Shown here: positions 49,397 through 60,729 of the stretch, piece after piece
How positions within the stretch are numbered: position 1 is the first letter of the stretch
Layout: every line of letters begins with the position of its first letter
Assembly: GCA_033002965.1 (NCBI GenBank)
Contig: JAURVB010014844.1
Span: 1-64,000 of the forward strand
Length of the DNA: 64,000 nt
From: Piper betle
Lineage: Eukaryota; Streptophyta; Magnoliopsida; Piperales; Piperaceae
Direction of reading: 5' to 3'
The notes under the pieces: model-generated
The model's database searches: none
What the model was told of the DNA's origin: nothing
What the model saw: the letters and a program-made list of their open reading frames with translations, nothing else
Position numbers and translations under genes: made by a program

Positions 49397-51576
49397 CTAA
49401 GGCTTGTAATAGGACAGTGTTGTATACACACTCTGCTCAATGGTGAGCAGCAGCAGCAGTGAAGCAGCAAATAGAGCAATCAGAGACCAGGGGCTCTTGA
49501 AGTGGGTTTCTCTGAAATTCAATCTCCACTCCCTCCACCTCCTCTTCCACTTGCTTGTCCTCGACCAGTAGAACTCCTCCGCCTCAATCCTCAACTGGTA
49601 GATGCTCCCTTTCGGCATGAAGTTCATGTCGTCCCGGAGCTTCTGCACAAACCTGGCAATGTCCCTGTACGTTGTCATGGTGGAAACGAGGATGCCTTTG
49701 GACTTGAGCAGCTTGGCGTCTTCGGCGCATTGGACCAGGCACGCCATGAAGTCGACGAAGCAGCTCACCTCCTGGTTGGCGTCCATGTGCAGCTGCTCGA
49801 ACGCGGAGACGTTGAGCTGGACGATCTCGGTGGCCGGGGAGACGTGGAATTGAGGGAGGCTGAGGACGCCGTTGGCCCTGTCGAACTTGACGCTTCCGAT
49901 ATTGCACCCGTCCGCCTTCTTGAAGGTGATCCCTGCTTTCTTCAACTGGGTCGCCGCCAAGATCGACTTTGGACGCATCCATTTGAACTGTGGAGGCAAG
50001 ACCCGCAACTTCTCCTCTACTTTTGGCCTGCCCATCATGACCTTCCTCTTCAAGTCCAGCAGATGCAAGCTCGAGCCCAAGCACCCCGTCTGGTTGAGAT
50101 CCCAGACGCAGAACATCAACCTGTTGATGTAAACAACCTGCATCACAAAAACTATACATCATTCGTGAAATTGCTCAAATTGGTACAGTATATAAGAAGG
50201 TTGCTACCAATCAAATCATACACAATGAAAAGTTAGAATACAACCAAAGGTTACATACAGTATGTTAGATAAAAACTCCGTTCGCCGGAAAAAAAAAGTT
50301 TTTGCTCCAGATAAGTCTGGTTCAAAATTAAGGTTGACATGGGCTGCACTACTTCTAGAGAAAAATAATGTCTACAATATCATTCTAAAAACTGTAAAAT
50401 AATATCTCAAATGTACATGTCTCCATGACACTATACTCCATGAATTACATTTTCGTATATATTTTGGAGATATTTTTCTATAGTTTTTAAGATTATTTCA
50501 TACGCTGTTGTAATAATTTTCATTTTATCTATAACCCTCAAATAATAAGATAATATATACAGTAGAAGACTCTCATTTTAAAAATAAACATTAATTAAAT
50601 AGAGAGACAAATTATAATAATTTTTTTAAATATTTTGATCGGTTGAAATCTAGTATATTTTATTTTTTATTGAGCATGAATTTTGATTCTCCTTGTATAA
50701 ATACATGTATGAATTTAATTATTTAAAGAACAAGTATAACTCATTGGAGAGGAGCTATCCTACCTGCAATTGTGTATCATATTTGCATCAAATATTAGTT
50801 CAGAAATTTAATGCAATAAGATTATGAATGATTAAAGTCTTGGTGATTTATGATTATGGTTGGAATAAATATTGCTTACCTCAAAAAATTATAATGATAA
50901 AAAGCATGATGAAAATATTCTCATCTTTGTCTTTGAAAAAATTAGCTAAACGCGATAATTGAAGTGCGATTCAATCAATCAAACCATTTGATCTCACCGG
51001 TTCTTCTGGGATGCTCCTCTCCACAGCCAGCAACCTTTCCAAGACCAACATGGGCACCTGGTTCTCCACCATCAACAAGTCGGGGAGGATGTTGTAGATG
51101 CTAGTGTATATGCCATGGACGCTGAAAACAGGATCTTTGGGAGGGTACCCAAGACAGATCTTGGATTTGGCGCGAAGCACCTCCAACAAGAAGCACCCAT
51201 CGAGCAGCATGAGCTCAATGAACCGGTTCTCATCCTTCCACACCTTGTCAAGCTCCTCATAGGAGTCCATCAACTGGTCGGATACCAGCTTCAGTGAGGA
51301 GACATAGTCTTCAACGCTGGTCTCGGACCTCCTTAGGAAGTTGCAGAGAGCTCTGTACTTGTGCTCTTCCATGGGTAGAAGGTGTGCCTTGCCGTTGTGG
51401 AAGGGGCCAATGGAGACCCACTGTGGGGAGTAGGCGTTCGGGTTGAGCTTGGAGACCTGGGGAGGGACTCTGTAGATGGAGAGCTTCTCCCATCTTTCTT
51501 GGTCATCCCAGGTGTTGCTCCCCACCCTCTCCAACCTATCCATGTCGATGTAAACCATGCTCTTCTTCATCTCCAT
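49397..51576 (-). CDS. DUF247 (UPF0481) family plant protein
   Basis: Two exons: 51576-50998 and 50137-49397 (579 + 741 bases, 439 residues), joined in phase across CCG|GTGAGA…TGATGCAG|GTT. Family landmarks in order: VSIGPFHNGKAHLLPMEEHK, MLLDGCFLLEVLR, DLLMVENQVPMLVLERLL, INRLMFCVW, the LKKAGITFKK segment and VSCFVDFMACLVQCAEDA. One C-terminal transmembrane helix (SPWSLIALFAASLLLLL) is followed by a short tail. DUF247 proteins are plant-specific and abundant; most have no known function, although members at the grass S and Z self-incompatibility loci are candidate male determinants. Nothing here places this copy in that group. An intron is less usual in this often single-exon family. The frame is intact. 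A 244-residue plus-strand frame over exon 2 is a shadow. Confidence 0.92.
50138..50997 (-). other. Intron of the DUF247 gene
   Basis: An 860-base AT-rich intron with canonical GTGAGA donor and ATGCAG acceptor; nothing else is seen in it. Confidence 0.8.
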
Positions 51577-52603
51577 GGCTGTAGCAAGCGATTGATGGGT
51601 GGTTCAGTTTTCTTTGGTCTAGTGGTGGAAAGAATACATTTTAAAGATGATCAAGAGGCTAAGGATGAATTGATTTGCAGAATTTAACGGTGGTTGATAG
51701 ATTGATGTTCACTGTTGTTCTTTGAATGATGATAATGAGAAGATAACGGTGAGGAAAGTCAACGCTTAGTTCCGAAATATCACCAACTTTTTAACACTTA
51801 CATATCATTTCTGAAGAAAAGGGTCGCAGTAGGCAATGGGAGAAAAGAACGTAGAAAAATACAAGAGAAGTTCTAATTATGGACCAAGTCCAAGGAGTTA
51901 TAACACTTAGCACTCTTTTTTTTAAATAAAAATAAATGGATCCGTTTCGAAGATTAAAATAAGAAAGAGTTTGATATGTTGGTGGTCATTGTGTGCTCCT
52001 TTCCTCACTGGTAGCGTCCTTAATTGGAAAAAAAATGTTTAAAATACGGAGTTGTTGACTGTGAAAAACATTTTTCCAAGCATCCAGGACACAATACAAA
52101 GCCTTTTACGCTATCTCTCTATATGAGTATTAAATAACATATTTTTTTATGTTTTTATTTTAAAAGGAGGTATAGCATTACCCTTACGCCACACACACAA
52201 AAACCCTTAAATGGGTATTGAAACATGGCGGAATTAGTCGGAGAACAGGGTAGATTGATTCAAATCTTGGCGATATAATTCAAAACATAATAACCAGAAG
52301 GGCAATTGTTAATAGCAGAACAATTCAACTCACCAAAACAATTACATAGAATAAAAAACCAAGAGAGAAAGAACCAATTAAATATGTCAAAACAATGACA
52401 AATCAGCATGATACCTGATAATTGAAGGAGGCAGTTGATAGTTCTACAGAAGATTCTTGGGTCTTTCCTGTCGTAACCTGACACTGAATAATCTTCTACA
52501 AGGTCTTGACATGCTAAAAAGAGTGCCTACTACCAGGAAAATTCCACTAGAAAAGAGTATTACAACACAAAGGATGAGCATATTCAAGCATACATTTTCC
52601 TAC
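51577..52603. other. Intergenic; promoter side of DUF247
   Basis: AT-rich and non-coding. The left part is the presumed DUF247 promoter, without a clear TATA box. The right part is where the missing 3' half of the oxidoreductase should lie, and nothing recognisable of it is present. Confidence 0.4.
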
Positions 52604-55559
52604 CGGAAGATAACGCTTTGGATGAACATTCACTCTAAACGGCATATAAACAGCTGAATTGAAAGGTAAACAAACTTTCGGTGTAAAATGTTGACCGGCA
52701 TCCATATCTACATGTTCTATTCTGCAACTTTCAAGAGAGTGCTGAACATTCTGTTATTGGAAACAGATAACCATCACTATCACTCTCAATAATGGTGAAA
52801 CTGCTAGAAAAAGTTGTAGAACCAGCATCTTCAATATAACCACATTCTTGACAGATGTCACTGATCTCAAGATGCCCCTGAAAGAAGCATATGTGACAGA
52901 GAAAATTATGATGTAAGAATTTAAAGTTTGTCCATATTTTATATTGCACTATACAAATTCCAAGAAAGCTAACATTCACAACCAAAGATATTAAAGAGAT
53001 GCTTATTTAAGTTGTTGTCTGGTCTTTTTTGATGCAAGTGTCTCACATGTTAACATAAAAAAATAAGAATGAACAACTAGAACCTTAGCAAGTAGATTTG
53101 CTCGTTGCATTCAAACAGATTCTAATGCATGCCTTGAATGGTTAAAATTTTATGATTTAATGATATAACATACACATAAAGTTTGATTCTCTTGTAAAAC
53201 AAATTTTTGAGATCAGAAAACTTCATTAATATTGATATAAAATGTGGATTCAAAATGGCAACCATAGTACAGAGGATTTGTAAGTTGCATATACAATCCA
53301 CACCAAATGAGTGCAAGCAAGCAAAAACCACATAAGATTCGGTAGATGAGGTTCATGTGGTCCTTTCTTGCTTGTCTTTTCTCGTTAAAACTAGCTTGTC
53401 TGGCTAACTGGACAATATACTAAATCTTCTACATACAACTCCAAGTAGCAAGCTCTTCTTTTCGTGTACTCTTACTTTTATCTCATACATTATCATTAAG
53501 CAATCAAAAAGACTGATCAAGCTAAATATCGAAACTGGAATTTCAAATATGGAAAGGTATATGCCAGTGAAAACCACTATCATTTCAAATCATTGATTAA
53601 TGTACCTTCTCCATACAAATACTTCATTAGAATCATTTCCCAACTCTCTTTTCCTCCAATAATTAGCAGCTTCAGCAACGGATAAGAGTTTCTGACTCTC
53701 ATTCCAGCATTCAGCACCCATCCAAAGAGGCTTGGATGCGAGTTTCATAATAAGAGTACTCATAAAAGAAGTGCCACTTTCATCTATTTATTCACAACAA
53801 ATGAACTTTTAAAAATATAATCAAATGATAACATGTTTCAATAAGTTCCAAATCGACCAACTTGACTGCATGGTAAAACACAGCCATATCCTAAAAGACT
53901 AGCACACAAGTTTGGAACCGCGAGTAAGGATGAAGAAGCCCCCCTTGCACCACCCCCAACTCCAACTTCGTCATAAATATCTATGCAATAATGTGATTCC
54001 TTGGGAAGTAGCTGCAAAAATATGAACAATTCCAACCACCATTAACAAACTCTATATGCTCAACATAATGCGTAGCCAGCTAAATTCAAAGCTAACTATG
54101 CTAACATGGTCCACAATTAACAAATTTCAAACACCATTAACAAATTCTACATGCTCCACAAAATGCACAGCTGAGTGAATTAGAAGCAAACCACAATACT
54201 GTGATTCCTTGGGAAAAAGCTGTATAAATGTGAATAATTTCAGCCACCATTAACAAAATTTGCATGCTCGATGAAATGCGAGTCATATAATTCCTTCCAA
54301 AGAAGCTCCATAAATATGAACAATTCCAAACTCCACTAACAAACTTTTCAGTTTTCATGTCCGACCAAATGCAACAAAAATTCAAGGCAAACTAAAATCA
54401 TATGACTCACTTCAAAGAAGCAGCATAAATATCAAACTCATCTCAAAACTAGCTTTCCATGCCAAACCTTACAAGCTCAACAAAATGCGTAGCCGACTAA
54501 ATCAAAACTAACTAGTACATTGTCATATCAGGAGAAGAATTTATTCCTTTCTACTTGCTTTCAGCAAGCAATCAATAAGAGGGATGAACTTGTTATTATA
54601 TATGTAGGAGTGATCACTAGAAAATTTTGTTCTATGACTACATGTATTGTTTAATCGTGCAGTAGACGTTTTATATGACTACATGTTGTCCCATTTCAAG
54701 GCTTACTACCCTAGAATATGCCAGCATAACTTTTATGTGTTTATTGTTTCCTTTTGTTTGTACTTTTGTTTGGCCATCAATTAAATTCCTTCCATCTTTT
54801 GACACCTGGAATGGTTGTGCCGCCCCATAGGGTACCATTCATTAATTTGTAGGATTTAGTTTTTTGTAATAAATATTATTTAAGTCCGATTTAAATCGGA
54901 ATTGGAGTGTTACTGTTTTCGATTTTAATGATCGACTCAAATTGCACGAGGAATATAATGGTTTGATTTTTTTTATTATATTCTGATGGGTTGAATCTCC
55001 TACTTTTCATTATTGGATGGCTTTTTACTCCCCTTTTATTAATACTAGGCAAGATGTTTTCCTATACACGACTTATGTAAAAGATAAATTTTAATTTTAT
55101 AAATAAACTCTCGTTGAATAACGAGATAATCTATATAATAATCTAATATTTTAGATATAGATTCTAATTGGCTTAAAGATAGATCTTTACTGAACGAGAA
55201 GATGGACTATAATAATTCTATTTTATTTTTATCGTATTTTGATTTGTTGAGTTCCCTTTAGATATAAGAGTTGATGTTACCCATAGCTCAGTTATAGAAG
55301 CTACCATTAGTAGCTAAGATGACATGCTGCTAGCTAACTACTATACGAATCGGTTATCATAAAACTCACCTGCAAGGGGTGCCAAACGATGGAGAAGCCG
55401 GCGAAGCCAGATCCGAGCACAGCGTACTTGCGGGGCGGGGAAGACGAGAAGCAGCGGCGGCGGGGGATCGAGCTCTGGTGGGGAGTCAACGGAGACGACC
55501 TCGGTAGAGGAGAGCGGAGGTGGCGCCTGCGTCTGTTCTGCTCCGGCGGCGGATATCAT
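52604..55559 (-). pseudogene. FAD-dependent oxidoreductase (DAO fold), 5' half only
   Basis: A plant FAD-dependent oxidoreductase with a D-amino-acid-oxidase-like fold is recognisable in pieces. Exon 1 (to 55370): a Ser/Arg/Pro-rich leader, possibly a plastid transit peptide, then PRKYAVLGSGFAGFSIVW with the dinucleotide motif GxGxxG. Exon 2 (from 54011): LLPKESHYCIDIYDEVGVGG. Exon 3 (~53760-53606): WMGAECWNESQKLLSVAEAA … FVWRR. Exon 4 (52877-52604): GILRSVTSVKNVVILK, then SLESCRIEHVD and FNSAVYMPFRVNVHPKRYL. Damage: the ATG at 55559 is out of frame with KYAVLG; a lost segment and frameshift follow GVGGGARG; ~75 unrelated bases with a stop interrupt exon 4; and the entire C-terminal half after HPKRYL is absent from the window. 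It is probably a pseudogene. The natural substrate of the family is not known to me. Confidence 0.75.
53985..54500 (-). repeat. Diverged tandem repeats spanning an exon boundary
   Basis: The block TGATTCCTTGGGAAGTAGCTGCAAAAATATGAACAATTCC-like (shown here only by its key words GATTCCTTGGGAA, AGCTG, AATATGAACAATT) recurs near 53990, 54200, 54290 and 54410. Interspersed words ACCATTAACAAA, CATGCTC and AAAATGCG(T)AG recur too. The first copy includes the start of exon 2 and its acceptor, so the repeats are copies of an exon-intron junction. Confidence 0.65.
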
Positions 55560-57725
55560 CGGACAGCACCTTCTCACATTCCTCTGGCGGGCTCATCTCT
55601 ACGTCTCCCCAATGTAAAGCGGTTGCGCCGCACCTCCGACTCCTCTTGACCGGCGGTGGTGGAGAGAGGAGGAGTCGGCGGCGCAGGCGAGGTTGGATGT
55701 GGGGGGCGGAGAGGGGAGGACGAAGTTGGGTGGTTGGAGAGGCACAAAAAAAGGAGGGAAGTTTGGAAAATTTTTAGATAAGCCAAGTTAGTTTTCTTAG
55801 CCGCTTGTATTTTTTAATCTATTGAATAAAAAGTTTTTTAAAAGAAAATGAGAGACAATTTTTGATGTCACTGTTGTTAAAAAAATCATAATTAATTAAC
55901 AAAAAAATGAAACTTTTAAATTATAACGAGATTACCCTCTCTTACTAAAAAAATCAAATTAAAATTTAAAACCAAAAATATTCTTTTTAAAATAAATGGA
56001 CTGCCGTTGGAATAGCTTGGTCGTATTTTTTAAAAAAATTAATTTTGTGGGTATTTCCACCAAATTTTTTTGATAATTAAATTTAATTTTCTATGAAAAC
56101 TTATTAGATCAGGTTCAAAAACACTGTAATTAGTAGTATCTAATTATATATAATCTTTAATTTTATATTTATACTTATTAATTATAATATATTAGACTAA
56201 AGAATGAGCTGTTACATGCAGTTGTAGATTTGCGGTAATCTATGTTACAGAAAATCTGATTGGTATCCTATTTTCATAAGAACTCTCCCTGGAAGTTAAA
56301 TCTGTTCAACAACCATAATGTTTTGGACATAGGAACATGGGCCAATTAGATGGAATACATGGGCCTCTTTTGTCTAGGTAGCTTGGCCCATTAAAGGCTG
56401 TTCTCTGCACACCCATGTAGCGCACTCGAGCTTGTACCAATGTGTTTTATAAAACCCTGATAAAAAAATAAGAATAAAAGCAAATATGAGATAAAATGAA
56501 TATGATTATGGTAGGTTTAGAGGGTGGGATTGAGTTACAACTAACACCAAACATGGGTTGACTCCCTATCAAACATAGTTTGGTACTGAAAAACATATCA
56601 TACACAGAGCCAAGGAGAGCAGGAATTACGAGCTTAGAAAATTTGCTGGCCATGCAATCCATGGAAGACTACCTTGTCTAATCAAATATTGTCAAGCCAA
56701 CTTTCACCTGCCTCATAATCTTCTCCTCGTCCTAAGTATATATTATAATCCTCCACATCCAGACAACTAAATCTCTGGTTGATTAATTCGTAATCAGTTG
56801 AATAATCAAATATTATTGGCCAGCTGTGCTCGCTAGCTTTTGGTAGTATTTTCTTTATGGCAACTTGTTAGAAGTTATTAATTTATTTAGCCCACTTGTT
56901 GGCTAAAAGGTATATATTTTTTAAAGGTTATATTTTTCTTGTGAATTGTAATAACTCAAACATAATCACATATTTAATATTTAATGGGGTAAATTTTAAT
57001 TTATTATTATGAATTAATTATAAATTTTGACTAGTTGTTTTTAAATTGGTGATTATACTTATAATTTGTGCTTTAGGCTTAGTTGTTACGTGAAATCGTT
57101 AGGGTAAACCCTCACCTCTATACTCTTTATAAATATATATATTACGGTTATTGTAAAATAACAAGTCTGAGAATTGTGTTTTATATGACTTTACTATTTA
57201 CTCTTTATATATATATATATATATATTAAGGATAAATGTAAGATAATAAATTTGAGAATTGAGTTTTATATGACCAGTTATGATTGTATATTTTTCTTAG
57301 GAGAGGGAACACCAACATATATCTCTTTTTTCGATTATTATAAACTCTTTGAAAAATCTTTCACTTGTCCGTCAAAATGCATTATTGTCTACCACCCGCC
57401 GACCACTAAGCGATAAGTAAAACGTCTCCTTACCTGTGACTCGCGTGAAATACTGTACCTCAATTCCATGAGAAACGGGGTTAAAAAAGGTCAAATTTAG
57501 TGTAGATTCAAACTCAAAACCTACTATAAATGTGTTAATTACATGGTAACACACTTGGGAAGGGTGTCGTTAACCACCATGTACCACCTTGGGTGGCCGC
57601 CAAACCACGCGAGGGATACAACTACGCACATAACCAATAAAACGAGCCCTCCTGGAGGCAAAAACAGCGACGTCTAGGTGCGTCCTTTTCCCAAGTGTGG
57701 CCGGCCCCTTGATAAAAAAAGTAAG

Positions 57726-57729
<4 letters not shown>

Positions 57730-57760
<31 letters not shown>
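57730..57760. repeat. (AT)n microsatellite
   Basis: An uninterrupted AT run of about 30 bases. Similar shorter tracts lie near 57210-57230 and 58103-58116. Confidence 0.9.
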
Positions 57761-57763
<3 letters not shown>

Positions 57764-60062
57764 AGAAAAGAAATGAAAAGATACATTGGTCCTTAGAAGT
57801 ATTACCAAATCTTATGATGACATAGGGTTGCCAATCTATAAACGCAACAAGAGCATGTGTGTTGCGGAGCCAACCTGGAGATGCCATCGACATGTCAATA
57901 TTATATGTGTTGTGGGCATGCAGCAGCGTCCCTGGCCCCCGTCGCTACCTCGCGTGCGGATGAACAGTGGCAGAGACAGCACGCCCCATCACTCCCTTAC
58001 CTGCTACTTTGCGGGTACAAAGATTTGGTCCTTATCTTGCTCCATAGATTGCCTCGGTTCAAGTGGATCTTTCCTATTCTCATGCTCATAATATCATGAC
58101 ATACATATATATATATACACACAGTCTCGTGTAATTGTCAATTGGGTATGCGTCACATTCTCATTTAGGCGATTAAACTCGGCGCAAAGATTGTCCGGGT
58201 TCAATTTTGATCATTTTCATGTCCTATCACGGCAGTAGTATCATTGACCCGTTATCAAATTGGGTATGGCTCACGTTTGCACTTAGTTAATCAATCTGGT
58301 TCATAATTATAAACTCACATTATCAATTGGATTGGGTATGGCTGGTTTTTGCACCTGCGTGGCTCATCTCCTTCCCAACCATTGCTGGGTCATAATCAGA
58401 GGGGCAATGGCAGGGCTGTCGGCCGACTTTCCCTATATGTGGTTTTGCTTAACAAATTATGGGGTTGATGCTTGGTTGCCGTTTAGGAGAAGGGATATCT
58501 TTGGTGGATTTTGTAGGTTGAAATAGAAAAAGGTGGTCTGGAGTGCGGACAGTCATGGGTGTGGGCCCTGAGGATCCAGCTGGGGTGGCCCGAAGATCTT
58601 GTCCAGACCAAGAATACCTGCTGCGGTAGCCGCAGAGGAAAAGCGGTCGTATGTGACCTGTTTATTGGTTTTTTTATCACACAAGGGTGAAATTTTTTCT
58701 ATATTAATAAATTGTCAAAAATCAGGTATAATTATCACAACAAAAAAAAAGAGTGAAATTTTTGTTATAATATTAAAATTATAAATTATTTTTTATTTTT
58801 AAAAAATAACTTAATTACTGTCGGCCAAACATGCAACAATAGCTAAATTTAGTTTATGTTAACTAAATCATGTCGTGGGCGGCCAAATTTGACCTCCCTT
58901 AATTATTATTTTAATATATATATATATTATTTTTTAATTAAGGTTATTTTATATAACTCTTATTTTTTCTCTTCTTTGGAAATTAAACTTGATTTTCCCA
59001 CCATCTATTTATATCAAAAAAAATTCCCCCTTTTCTAATAATTTTTTAATAAAAAGTCCTAATTCATCACCCCTAAATCAAATATTTTTTTAAGCATGAT
59101 TTTTATTATTATTTTCAGCTTAGATAAGTAACAAGAGATTAAAAACAAGTTGAGTAAAACATTTTTTGGTTGATGGATTAAATTTATCAAAGGTAATTTT
59201 GTAATTTTCATAACATAGTTGATGAAAAGATAAGTCTAGGATAGTTTTCGCTCCTGATGAAGCTTCTTGTTTAATAAATTAAAAATTACAATTTTAATTA
59301 TAATAAATTATGGAAAAGATAATCGTTGAAAGTTTGAACAGGGCATTATGTGGCTTTAAGGGTACTTTTATGTCATTTTTTATTATATAATTATGTTATG
59401 TATCGAGTGAAATAGACAAAAGATAATATAATAGATAATATTAAAAATGGTTAAAATCAAATAAAAAACTTAATATACAATAACTAATTTTACTTCTTTA
59501 TTGAAAAAAATAATTGGTCATTTTTTGTTATAAGTATAAAAAAGTTTGCTTTTGACCAAAATATGACTCTCCAAAACTTTGTATTTTATTATTTTTTCCA
59601 TGCAGACCATGATTTTTGTTTCTATTTTTATTTTATTTTATTGTTTACCAGCCTATATCTTAGTCAAAAAGATTTGATATTATACCTAAGACAATGAAGG
59701 ACATTTCCTTTCCCTCTTCATTTCACACCTACCCCAAACTAGTAACCAGTAGGTCTTTCTCACTTAAAATTACAAAGACAAAATCTATCAATTTAACAAT
59801 GGCAGACAGCTTTAGTGACACTGACCTAAATATTAAGGCATGACTCCTAACTTAACCAAACAAACTGGTTAACCAAAAAACAATTAGATTGAGCCATGTG
59901 TAAGTCCAACCAATCTATTTCATAAGCAAAATATATTTATCTCAATTTAGGTCACTCAACTTGAAAATTCAACTCCAAATGTACTTACAATCAATAATAT
60001 CACCTAATCATTTACACAAGTCATACAATTTTGATACCACTTTTGTCCTACATAATTTTCTA

Positions 60063-60152
60063 AAAACTCTTATTTCTGTTCATATAAGTTAAACCCAAAA
60101 CTTGTATAAAACTCTTATTTATGTTCATATAAGTTAAACCTAAAACTTGTAT
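60063..60152 (+). repeat. Perfect-offset 45-bp tandem duplication
   Basis: Two adjacent 45-bp units share AAAACTCTTATTT(C/A)TGTT, CATATAAGTTAAACC and AAAACTTGTAT with two substitutions. The duplication is recent and non-coding. Confidence 0.85.
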
Positions 60153-60606
60153 AGGGTGGAACCATCAAAGTACTCACGTCGTCTCAGTTGATTTCAACTT
60201 AAAATTTAACTGAATCAAATACAAACTAAATACTAATTATTACAATAAATTTTAATTGCCAGCTCTCTCAAAAACCTATATTGATATGTGAGAGTGATAT
60301 TTGTTTTTAAATGAAACCTTTATAACAATTTTCATGTCAAGGTGGGTCCACGTATTATAAATTTACCAGGTGTGTTTTAAGTATTATTACAATTTTATTT
60401 TATTTTTTATCAGGTAAGTACTAATTATAGACTTACTTTTAATTATTAAAATATATACCAATAATATATATATATACTTATAATTATTATACTTTTAAAA
60501 AAATATTCATAAAACTGCCGTCGACTAATATAATAATAAAAGATATTCATAAACATAAGCCCGCTCATACCTGGGCACACCCACCGCGGCCTACCTAAGA
60601 AATTCA

Positions 60607-60729
60607 GTGGAAAAGGCGAAGCCTACAAAATGCGCCTTTTCCCTCCTTCAAATTCACATCTTCTCAGTGTCAACACTTCGGCCGACGCTGAATCCGTTGG
60701 AAAACTCCGGCGGCGGCGCAGGAGCGACG
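60607..60729 (+). other. In-frame 5' extension upstream of the APT start
   Basis: The 41 codons from the ATG at 60607 are open and in frame with the APT start. The peptide (MEKAKPTKCAFSLLQIHIFS… then Thr/Pro/Asn and Gly-rich) is basic and hydroxylated at its N-terminus. It could be a leader with chance openness or an alternative targeting extension. APT family homologues normally start at MFA. Confidence 0.3.

Larger units (their letters stand above)
55560..60606. other. Intergenic, AT-rich, with small repeats; no gene supported
   Basis: The stretch contains a GC-rich patch up to 55740 (upstream of the oxidoreductase), a partial ~80-bp direct repeat at about 57115-57275 (TACTCTTTATA, GAGAATTG-GTTTTATATGAC), (TA)n tracts near 57210, 57735 and 58100, and a 45-bp tandem repeat at 60063. 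Short open frames near 57570-58680 show no family signature. Confidence 0.45.

Noticed and set aside
49502..50236. 244-residue plus-strand open frame
   Set aside because: Antisense to exon 2 of the DUF247 gene; no domain, and the DUF247 frame is clearly the coding one.
52731..52985. Open frame reading GHLEISDICQECGY as a separate exon
   Set aside because: Another frame of the same bases reads GILRSVTSVKNV, which matches the oxidoreductase and joins the previous exon in phase.
57570..58680. Cluster of 60-107 residue frames on both strands
   Set aside because: No family signature and broken by (AT)n tracts; a minus-strand stretch (TYDRFSSAATAAGILGLDK) looked protein-like but I could not place it.
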